Shown one piece after another: positions 19,124 through 25,885 of a stretch of DNA of 48,513 nt. The position numbers and the translations under genes were made by a program. Below the pieces are notes generated by a model. The model was not told where the DNA came from and searched no databases. It saw only the letters and a list, made by a program, of their open reading frames with translations. How positions within the stretch are numbered: the first letter of the stretch is position 1; every line of letters starts with the position of its first letter. The DNA comes from Gemmatimonadaceae bacterium (GTDB taxonomy: Bacteria; Gemmatimonadota; Gemmatimonadetes; Gemmatimonadales; Gemmatimonadaceae): NCBI GenBank assembly GCA_025930755.1, contig JAICOJ010000016.1, positions 1 to 48,513 on the forward strand, written 5' to 3'.

Positions 19124-19867
19124 ATGACCTCCGATGAGCTCCTCGCGCGAATTCGTCTGAACGGCGCCGTTCCGCGTCACGTGGCCATCATCATGGATGG
19201 CAACGGGCGATGGGCGCGCGAGCGTCACTTGCCGCGGGCGCTCGGGCACCGCAACGGCATGAAGTCTGTCCGCGAGGCCGTCGAAGGCTCGATTCAGGCG
19301 GGGCTCGAGGTGCTCTCCCTGTTCGCCTTCTCGCAGGAGAACTGGCAGCGCCCCGTCACCGAAGTCACCGCGCTCATGTCGCTGCTCGAGGAGTACGTCG
19401 AGCGAGAGAAAGCCGAGCTCATCGCGAACGGCGTCCGGGTGCGAGTCATCGGCGACCTCGACCGGCTCTCCCCCGCGGCGCGCCAGGCGGTCGACGGAGT
19501 GATGGACGCCACCGCGCATAACGACCGACTGACGGTCCAGCTTTTTATTTCGTACGGGGCGCGGGCCGAGCTCGTTCGCGCCGCGAGACGCCTGGCCGCG
19601 GCAGCGGTCGAGGGGACGCTCGATCCGGCGGACATCGATGAGGACGCCTTTCGTGCGCACCTCTACACCAATGGCAGCCCGGACCCCGATCTCCTGATTC
19701 GTACGTCGGGCGAGCAGCGCATCTCGAACTTCATGCTCTGGCAGCTCGCCTACACGGAGCTGCACATCATTCCCGTGCTATGGCCGGATTTCACACGCCG
19801 CGATCTCTTCGCCGCGATCCTGGAGTATCAAAGCCGCGAGCGGCGCTTCGGTAAGGTCACCGCCTGA
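19124..19867 (+). CDS. uppS: Isoprenyl transferase (undecaprenyl diphosphate synthase)
   Basis: 247 residues. A cis-prenyltransferase that extends farnesyl diphosphate with isopentenyl units to make the C55 lipid carrier for peptidoglycan. Key motifs: HVAIIMDGNGRWARER with the catalytic Asp near residue 26, GHRNGMKSVREAVE, LFAFSQENWQRP, and DPDLLIRTSGEQRISNFMLWQ. It is cytoplasmic. It works in the same pathway as dxr (isoprenoid precursors) two genes downstream, and its product feeds the mreBCD/PBP2/RodA machinery encoded at 34157-39969. Confidence 0.97.
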   Translation: MTSDELLARIRLNGAVPRHVAIIMDGNGRWARERHLPRALGHRNGMKSVREAVEGSIQAGLEVLSLFAFSQENWQRPVTEVTALMSLLEEYVEREKAELIANGVRVRVIGDLDRLSPAARQAVDGVMDATAHNDRLTVQLFISYGARAELVRAARRLAAAAVEGTLDPADIDEDAFRAHLYTNGSPDPDLLIRTSGEQRISNFMLWQLAYTELHIIPVLWPDFTRRDLFAAILEYQSRERRFGKVTA

Positions 19868-19882
19868 CGGCGGCCCCGCATC

Positions 19883-20785
19883 ATGACGGACGCCAGCGCG
19901 CCGCCGCGGGAGCGCGGACTCTCGAATCTCGCACAGCGCACGCTGTTCGCCATCGTTGCCATCCCGGTCGTGCTCGGCGCCGTATGGCTGGGTGACTGGG
20001 CCCTTGCGAGCATCCTCGCGATCGCGAGCGCGCTCGCCGCATGGGAGTTCTACCGCATCGCCGAGAAGCTGGGCACGCGTCCGATGGCGCGCGCGGGTAT
20101 CGCGATCGCCGCGGCGGTCCCGCTCGCGATTCACGCTCGGTATCTCGGGCTCCCCGTCGACGCCGTCGTGTCGACGTCCGTCGGAGCGGTGCTGGTGATC
20201 GCGCTCTTCAGCGGCGCGATATTCGTTCGCGGCGTCTCCGGGCGCCCCCTGGAATCCGTCTCGCTCACGGTGTTCGGCATCCTGTACACCGGAGTCTTGC
20301 TGTCCTTCGCCTACGTCCTCCGATATCACCCCTACGCGATCGGGCAGGCGGCAGGAACCGCCCTGCTGATGCTGACGCTGCTCCTCGTCTGGATCTCCGA
20401 CACCGGCGCCTATGTCGTCGGCAGAACGATGGGAAGGCGCAAGCTCATTCCCTCGGTGAGTCCCGGAAAAACGGTCGCGGGCGCGGTGGGCGCCCTCGTC
20501 GTGAGCGCGGGAGCAAGCTGGGCGCTGGTGCGGTTCGTTCTGGTTCCGCAGGCGCAGCTGGGCCTTCGTCCGGTCCATGCGATACTCTTCGGCATCGCCG
20601 TCAGCACCGCCGTGCAGCTCGGGGATCTGGCCGAGTCGCTCATGAAGCGAGAGGCGGGCGTGAAGGACAGCTCGCACATCATCCCGGGTCACGGCGGTGT
20701 CCTGGATCGAATCGACGGAATGCTATTCGCCTTGCCTGTGGCTTACTGGCTCCTGAACGTATGGCTGATCCCGGCGCCGCGATGA
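19883..20785 (+). CDS. cdsA: Phosphatidate cytidylyltransferase (CDP-diglyceride synthase)
   Basis: 300 residues with about eight hydrophobic segments. It makes CDP-diacylglycerol from phosphatidate and CTP at the inner membrane. The CDS family signature is clear at the C-terminus: SVSPGKTVAGAVGAL, STAVQLGDLAESLMKREAGVKD and IPGHGGVLDRIDGMLFALP. The stop overlaps the dxr start by 4 nt. It is part of the conserved uppS-cdsA-dxr-rseP order. Confidence 0.95.
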   Translation: MTDASAPPRERGLSNLAQRTLFAIVAIPVVLGAVWLGDWALASILAIASALAAWEFYRIAEKLGTRPMARAGIAIAAAVPLAIHARYLGLPVDAVVSTSVGAVLVIALFSGAIFVRGVSGRPLESVSLTVFGILYTGVLLSFAYVLRYHPYAIGQAAGTALLMLTLLLVWISDTGAYVVGRTMGRRKLIPSVSPGKTVAGAVGALVVSAGASWALVRFVLVPQAQLGLRPVHAILFGIAVSTAVQLGDLAESLMKREAGVKDSSHIIPGHGGVLDRIDGMLFALPVAYWLLNVWLIPAPR

Positions 20786-21915
20786 CCCGGCGGGGCGTGG
20801 CGGTCCTCGGCTCCACCGGCTCGATCGGCACGACGGCGCTTCGCGTCCTCGGCCGGCATGCGGATGCGTTCTACGTCGCCGCCCTTACGGCACATTCCAA
20901 TGCCGCGCTGTTGCAGGAGCAGGCTCGCGAGTTCGGGCCGTCGTTCGTTGGCATCGTGCAGAACGGCGCGGAGGACCATCGGGAATGGCGTCATGGCCCG
21001 TCGTGCCTCGTCGAGGCGGCGACGCACCAGGACGCCTCGATCGTGCTGAACGCCGTGGTTGGCGCGGCGGGTCTCGATGCGACGCTGGCGGCGTTGTCGG
21101 CGGGGAAGCGCGTCGCGCTGGCCAACAAGGAAACGCTCGTCATGGCCGGCGCGCTCGTCGCCGATGCGTGCCAGCGGGGTGGGGGGGAAATCGTTCCGGT
21201 CGACAGCGAGCACAGCGCCATTCTGCAGTGCATCACGGGTCGCCGGGGAGCGGACGTGCGCCGTCTGGTTCTCACCGCTTCGGGCGGGCCGTTCCGCGGA
21301 TGGTCGCGCGAGCGTCTCGAGCGGGCGACGGTGGCTGACGCGCTGCGCCATCCGACGTGGCGGATGGGGCGGAAGATCACCATTGATAGCGCCACCCTGG
21401 CCAACAAGGCGCTCGAAGTGATCGAGGCACATTTTCTGTTTGGGCTTCCGTATGATCGCATCGAGGTGGTGGTGCACCCGCAAAGCGTCGTGCATTCGTT
21501 CGTGGAGTTCGTGGACGGGAGCGTGCTGGCGCAGCTCGGTGTTCCCAGTATGGAGCTTCCCGTGCTCTACGCGCTGACGCATCCGGGACGAATCGCCGAC
21601 ACCGGTGTACCACCGTTCGATCCCGTGGAGCTCTCGCCGCTGACCTTCGAGCGAGTGCGTCACGACGACTTTCCCGCGCTGCGGATGGGTGTGCAGGCGG
21701 GTCGGATGGGCGGCGCGGCGCCGGCCGTGTTCAATGCCGCCAACGAGCAGGCGGTGTCGTTGTTCCTGGAAGGGCGTATACAGTTTGGCGAGATTCCGCG
21801 CGCGATCGAATCGGCGCTCGCGGCAGAGGGAACGGCGCCGTCGCACTCTCGCGACGCGTTGCTGGAGGCCGATGCGGCCGCACGACGTCACGTGAGAGAG
21901 CTGTTCGCATGCTAG
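20782..21915 (+). CDS. dxr: 1-deoxy-D-xylulose 5-phosphate reductoisomerase
   Basis: 377 residues. It converts DXP to MEP with NADPH and a divalent metal, the committed step of the MEP isoprenoid pathway. Motifs: the NADPH loop LGSTGSIGTTALRVL, ALANKETLVMAG, PVDSEHSAILQC with metal-binding acids, LTASGGPFRGWS, WRMGRKITIDSATLANKALEVIEAH in two blocks, HPQSVVHSFVEFVDGS and AAPAVFNAANEQAV. The start ATG overlaps the cdsA stop. A long G-run near 21178-21187 does not break the frame. The 3' end overlaps rseP by 7 nt. Confidence 0.97.
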   Translation: MTRRGVAVLGSTGSIGTTALRVLGRHADAFYVAALTAHSNAALLQEQAREFGPSFVGIVQNGAEDHREWRHGPSCLVEAATHQDASIVLNAVVGAAGLDATLAALSAGKRVALANKETLVMAGALVADACQRGGGEIVPVDSEHSAILQCITGRRGADVRRLVLTASGGPFRGWSRERLERATVADALRHPTWRMGRKITIDSATLANKALEVIEAHFLFGLPYDRIEVVVHPQSVVHSFVEFVDGSVLAQLGVPSMELPVLYALTHPGRIADTGVPPFDPVELSPLTFERVRHDDFPALRMGVQAGRMGGAAPAVFNAANEQAVSLFLEGRIQFGEIPRAIESALAAEGTAPSHSRDALLEADAAARRHVRELFAC

Positions 21916-23396
21916 ACTGGTTCGATCCATTCCGGGTGATCCTGGCGTTCGTCTTCGTGCTCGGTGTCGTCGTCTTCGTGCACGAGCTCGGACATTTTCT
22001 CGCCGCCAAGCTGACGGGCGTCTACGCGCCGCGCTTCTCGATCGGGTTCGGGAAGTCGCTGTGGCGCCGGCGCTGGGGCGAGACGGAATACATCCTGGCG
22101 GCGATTCCGTTAGGCGGCTACGTCCGCATGGCGTCGAAGGAAGACGAGACCATGGCCGCGCTCGAGGGGGGCGGGGAGGCCCCCGCGACGGCTCCGGAAA
22201 CCGTTGGCGGTAGCGGCGCGCGCGTCGTGGAGGAGGAAACGCGTCCGTCCGACTGGGATCCGAACGCGCTCGCGCCGTTCGGCCCGGTTCCCGTGCCGGA
22301 GCATCGGCTCTTCGAGTCGAAGAGCCTTCTCGCGCGACTCTTCATCATGGTGGCCGGGGTCACGATGAACATCGTGCTCGGCTTCCTCGTGCTGAGCGCG
22401 CTCGCCGCGTACTACGGCCGGCCCATCATTCCGACGACGGTCATCGGAGCGGTGACGGACGCCGACTGGGCGCGGCCGTACGTCTCCCGGTTCCAGCGTG
22501 GCGATACGGTCGTCGCGATCGATGACCGCGCGATCCGGACATGGGGCGACATTCTCGAAGGATTCGCCCGTGCCGAGGGCGACTCGGTGGTCGTTCGCAC
22601 GTCGCGTGGCGTCATCCTTCTTCCGCTCGAGGGAGACAGCGCGGTGGCGCGTCGCGATCTCGTCACGATGCTGACGCCGCAACTTCCGGCAGTGATCGAT
22701 CGAGTCGAGGCTGGGTCCCCCGCGGATCGGGCGGGAATTCGCGCGGGCGACAGCCTCGTCGCCGTGGGCGGCCAGCCCGTAGACGGATGGTCGGCGGCCG
22801 TCGAGCAAATTCGTCGCTCGCCCGGTCGTGCACTCCCGGTCGAGGTCATGCGTGCGGGCGAACGTGTCACCGTGACCGTCATTCCCGACTCCGCGCATCA
22901 GCGAGACGACAACGGCCGCGAGGTGCTCACGGGGCGTATCGGCGTCGGCAATCGCGTGGAGAACCGGCGCGAGCCGGTGTCCGTTGGTGCGGCAATCGCT
23001 TCCGGATGGGAAGCAACGTGGGACATGGCAGGGTCGGTCGTGGACGTCCTGCATCGCCTGGTCACGCGGCGCCTGTCGACGGATCAGCTCGGCGGTCCGA
23101 TTGCGATCGCGCGCGCATCGGGGGAGGCGGCAGCCGGCGGATTCGCGCAGCTGCTGCAACTCACGGCGTTCCTCAGCATCAACGTCGCCATCTTCAATCT
23201 GTTGCCGATTCCGATTCTCGACGGCGGCCAGATCCTGATCAATCTGTTGCAAGCCGTGAAGGGGTCTCCGTTCAGTCTGCGCTCGCGCGAGTACATGATG
23301 CGGTTTGGGCTGGCGATGATCGCGCTCATCTTCGCCCTGGCGATGTTCAACGACCTCCGTCGTGTCGCCGGTGATCTCGCCCGATGGATCCGCTAG
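21909..23396 (+). CDS. rseP: RIP metalloprotease RseP (site-2 protease)
   Basis: 495 residues. An inner-membrane zinc protease that cuts transmembrane segments, for example anti-sigma factors. The HELGH motif is at residues 25-29 in the first membrane helix, and NLLPIPILDGGQ (third metal ligand) is near residue 438. Two PDZ-like regions lie between (about 180-250 and 255-340; the second has VEAGSPADRAGIRAGD). Compared with E. coli RseP there are about 40 extra, mostly acidic and Gly/Pro-rich residues at about 76-118. It follows dxr directly, as in many bacteria, and its end overlaps the next gene by 13 nt. Confidence 0.95.
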   Translation: MLDWFDPFRVILAFVFVLGVVVFVHELGHFLAAKLTGVYAPRFSIGFGKSLWRRRWGETEYILAAIPLGGYVRMASKEDETMAALEGGGEAPATAPETVGGSGARVVEEETRPSDWDPNALAPFGPVPVPEHRLFESKSLLARLFIMVAGVTMNIVLGFLVLSALAAYYGRPIIPTTVIGAVTDADWARPYVSRFQRGDTVVAIDDRAIRTWGDILEGFARAEGDSVVVRTSRGVILLPLEGDSAVARRDLVTMLTPQLPAVIDRVEAGSPADRAGIRAGDSLVAVGGQPVDGWSAAVEQIRRSPGRALPVEVMRAGERVTVTVIPDSAHQRDDNGREVLTGRIGVGNRVENRREPVSVGAAIASGWEATWDMAGSVVDVLHRLVTRRLSTDQLGGPIAIARASGEAAAGGFAQLLQLTAFLSINVAIFNLLPIPILDGGQILINLLQAVKGSPFSLRSREYMMRFGLAMIALIFALAMFNDLRRVAGDLARWIR

Positions 23397-23803
23397 TGCG
23401 ATGGGTGCGCACCGCGCTTCTCCTCGCGGCGGTCGCGGGCGCAGTGCCGGACGAGGCCCGCGCGCAGGAGACGTCGGCACGATTCGAGATCGCGAGCGCG
23501 GGCGATAGCACGTTCACGCTCGTGGTCGGGAGGCATCCGTGGGTGCGTCCCGGCTTGTACGGCATCGTCGTCGATCCGCGACAGCGCGACATCCTGATCG
23601 CGCGCTTTCAGGTCATTGCCGCGGATTCCGCCAACGCGATGGGTCTCGTGACCGGCATGACGACGCGGGTGACCACCGAGCACGTGGCGCTGCTGGACCA
23701 GCCACCGCCTCCGGCTCCGCCCTGGCACAAGCGGCGGTCGTTCTGGCTGGGGGTGCTGTTCGGCGTCGCGGCGGGGTTTGGGCTGGGAGTCGCGGGTCGT
23801 TAG
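23384..23803 (+). CDS. Small exported/membrane-anchored protein, unknown function
   Basis: 139 residues. An N-terminal signal-like segment (about 8-28, ending near EARAQ) precedes a soluble beta-rich region with an SH3-like look (about 30-105). A PPPPAPPWHKRR linker and a C-terminal hydrophobic, glycine-spaced helix (FWLGVLFGVAAGFGLGVAG) follow. The start overlaps rseP by 13 nt, so it is probably co-translated. I do not recognise a family. If the first segment is cleaved, the protein would be held in the inner membrane by its C-terminus with the soluble part outside the cytoplasm, where it could be a partner of RseP. Confidence 0.6.
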   Translation: MDPLVRWVRTALLLAAVAGAVPDEARAQETSARFEIASAGDSTFTLVVGRHPWVRPGLYGIVVDPRQRDILIARFQVIAADSANAMGLVTGMTTRVTTEHVALLDQPPPPAPPWHKRRSFWLGVLFGVAAGFGLGVAGR

Positions 23804-23815
23804 GCGTGAACGACG

Positions 23816-23876
23816 GAGGTGATCGAGGGACCGCCGTGACTGCTCCTCGATCACCTCGACACCCTCGACTACCTCG
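23816..23876. repeat. Hairpin with 9-bp tandem units between convergent genes (element E)
   Basis: A perfect 13-bp inverted repeat (23816-23828 with 23845-23857) has a 16-nt loop. The right side continues as CTCGA-starting units at 23846, 23855, 23864 and 23873, exactly 9 bp apart. It lies between two converging genes and may act as a transcription barrier on both strands, although neither side has a T-run. Confidence 0.6.
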
Positions 23877-23878
23877 GC

Positions 23879-25450
23879 CTATTCGCCCGTCTTCTCCTGG
23901 GGCGTCTCGCAGAGCATGCGAATGTGCTGCCGGTTCGTCTTTCCGGATTCGATGCGCACCGAGTCGTTGAACTCGGTGCAGTACCGCGCCTGCACGCGAA
24001 GCTTGTAGCGTCCGACGGGCAGCAGCAACGAGTCGACGAAGGGCAGCATCTCCTGGCGTACGCTCGACCCGGCCGGAGTCATCACGACGAACTCCGCCAC
24101 TTCCGGTGTCGAGGACACAGCCAGAAAGCCGCACGGCAGCGGGCGCAGCGTCACGGTCGTGTCGCCCGTCTCGCGAACGTAGATCGTATCGACGGCGCGC
24201 GCGCTTCCGCAGCGCGTGAGGGAGCGGACGCTGGCCGCGAGCACGTACTCCCCGGGCTTGAGCGTGTCAGAGCGCCAGCGTCCGCGCCCGACGTCGAGGC
24301 CATTGACCGATACCGTGGCTTCCCCTGGGGCGACGATCTCGACCACGGGACGCGGTGGCGGCGTCACGGCAACGGGCGGCGCCGAATCCAGCTGTCGGCC
24401 GCTGTTGACCGTGATCGGCGCGGCGGCGGCTTCCGAGTCGGGACGACGGGAGCGCAAGGTCGCCGAGAGAACGCCGACGGCCGCGACCGCGGCGACGGTC
24501 GCAAGCACGACCCCTCTGCGTCGAAGCCGACGCACGGCACGCCGTACGGGATGGCGACCGGTCGTCTGCTCCAGCGTGTCCGTCGCGGGAATCATTAGCG
24601 TACGCGCCGACGTGACCTCGCCGCGATCGGGCAGCAGATGCGAAAGCTCCGTGCACAGGGCTTCCCCGTTCGCGAAGCGCTCGTCAGGCTCCTTCTCCAG
24701 GCAGCGGAGAACGATGCGCTCCAGCCCCTTCGAGAGCGACGGATTGAGGTCCCGGGGCCGCGGGGGTTCATCCTCGACGTGCTGGCGGGCGATCTCGTAC
24801 CAGTCGTCACCCTGGAAGGGGAGGACGCCGGTGGCCGCCTTGAAGAGCGTGACGCCGAGCGAATACAGATCGGCGCGGCCGTCGAGCGGGAGGCCGCGGG
24901 CCTGCTCGGGGGAGAAATACTGGGGTGTCCCCACCACCATGTTCGTCCCGGTCTGCTCGGCGTACTTGGTGACGGCGCGAGCGATGCCGAAGTCGGTGAC
25001 GACGGCGTTGCCGTGGTCATCGAACATGATGTTGTCGACCTTCACGTCGCGATGGATGACGCCCTGGCGGTGGGCGAAGCCAAGCGCGCTGGCGACGTCG
25101 AAGCCCACCCGCACGAGCATGTGCTCGGGCAGCGTGCCCATCACCCGGAGCCGGTCGACCAGCCCCTGCGACAGGTAATCCATGACGAAATAGACCGCCT
25201 CGCCCTCCCGGCCGACCGCCAGGATCTTGATGATGTTCGGGTGCCGGAGCTTGGCCGCCGTCGAGGCCTCACGGCGGAAGCGCGTCTCGAACATCTCGTC
25301 GCCGGCGAACTGCGGCTTGAGGACCTTGAGCGCGACCGGGACGTCGAGCTCGGGGTCGTATCCCTTGTAAACCCAGGCGAATCCGCCCGACCCGACGAGC
25401 GCGTCAATGCGGAAACGGCCGAGGTAGCGGCCGATATAGCGCTCAGGCAA
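23879..25450 (-). CDS. Transmembrane Ser/Thr protein kinase with extracytoplasmic PEGA-like region
   Basis: 523 residues from a TTG start (only internal ATGs exist downstream; AAAGG lies 9 nt before it). The Hanks-type kinase domain covers about 12-275: ATP loop GSGGFAWVYKG (20-30), Lys42 in VALKVLK, HRDVKVDN (catalytic loop), DFGIAR, GTPQYFSPEQ and the GRADLYSLGVTLF helix. An Arg-rich stretch and one membrane helix follow (about 315-335, VVLATVAAVAAVGVLSATL). Outside the cytoplasm is a PEGA-like beta domain (about 380-450, EATVSVNGLDVGRG) and a second beta region with two Cys. It is transcribed away from rpsO. The ligand and targets are unknown. Confidence 0.92.
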   Translation of the reverse strand: MPERYIGRYLGRFRIDALVGSGGFAWVYKGYDPELDVPVALKVLKPQFAGDEMFETRFRREASTAAKLRHPNIIKILAVGREGEAVYFVMDYLSQGLVDRLRVMGTLPEHMLVRVGFDVASALGFAHRQGVIHRDVKVDNIMFDDHGNAVVTDFGIARAVTKYAEQTGTNMVVGTPQYFSPEQARGLPLDGRADLYSLGVTLFKAATGVLPFQGDDWYEIARQHVEDEPPRPRDLNPSLSKGLERIVLRCLEKEPDERFANGEALCTELSHLLPDRGEVTSARTLMIPATDTLEQTTGRHPVRRAVRRLRRRGVVLATVAAVAAVGVLSATLRSRRPDSEAAAAPITVNSGRQLDSAPPVAVTPPPRPVVEIVAPGEATVSVNGLDVGRGRWRSDTLKPGEYVLAASVRSLTRCGSARAVDTIYVRETGDTTVTLRPLPCGFLAVSSTPEVAEFVVMTPAGSSVRQEMLPFVDSLLLPVGRYKLRVQARYCTEFNDSVRIESGKTNRQHIRMLCETPQEKTGE

Positions 25451-25461
25451 TGCGGGGTGCC

Positions 25462-25490
25462 TTTACAAGGGGGTCAGCGACCGGTAAATT
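25462..25490 (+). promoter_or_regulatory. Sigma-70-type promoter for rpsO
   Basis: TTTACA (25462-25467), 17-bp spacer, TAAATT (25485-25490). The transcript would start near 25497, with a 50-nt leader that contains a GGCGC/GCGCC hairpin and a GGAG site before the ATG at 25547. It lies just outside the divergent kinase gene. Confidence 0.65.
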
Positions 25491-25546
25491 ACTCTGCTTC
25501 AACGAATTCGGCGCTGAGCGCCTGATGGTGTCGGAGAATATACATA

Positions 25547-25807
25547 ATGCCCTTCGAAAAAGCATCGACGATCCAGAAATACAAGGCGCACGCGTCGGAC
25601 ACCGGGTCCGCCAAGGTGCAGGTTGCACTGCTCACCGAGCGCATCAACTACCTCACGGACCACTTCCGTACCCACCAGAAGGACCATCATTCTCGGCAGG
25701 GCCTGCTGAAAATGGTCGGCAAGCGACGCCGGCTCCTGGAGTACATGAAGCGGACCGACCTGGAGACCTATCGGCAGCTCATTCAGGATCTTGGTCTCCG
25801 GCACTAA
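25547..25807 (+). CDS. rpsO: 30S ribosomal protein S15
   Basis: 86 residues, near the usual 89. The motifs [40 protein letters not shown] and [15 protein letters not shown] identify S15, which binds the central domain of 16S rRNA. It is followed by an intrinsic terminator and then pnp, the common rpsO-pnp order. Confidence 0.97.
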   Translation: MPFEKASTIQKYKAHASDTGSAKVQVALLTERINYLTDHFRTHQKDHHSRQGLLKMVGKRRRLLEYMKRTDLETYRQLIQDLGLRH

Positions 25808-25826
25808 TTTCGCGGTCTTTCACATT

Positions 25827-25860
25827 CGCGCGGGCGCCATCAATGGCCCCCGCGCGTTTT
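25827..25860 (+). terminator. Rho-independent terminator between rpsO and pnp
   Basis: The stem CGCGCGGG (25827-25834) pairs with 25849-25856, with a further 3 bp after a one-base mismatch, a 6-nt loop, and TTTT following directly. Partial read-through would allow pnp expression. Confidence 0.82.
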
Positions 25861-25885
25861 GTGTTTTCTCCTACCTGATCCACTC

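Noticed and set aside
21177-21190. Possible frameshift at the G-run in dxr
   Set aside because: The reading frame and conserved motifs continue normally on both sides.
24638-25525. 295-codon plus-strand frame opposite the kinase gene
   Set aside because: It mirrors kinase codons; the minus-strand frame carries the ATP loop, HRD and DFG motifs in the right order.
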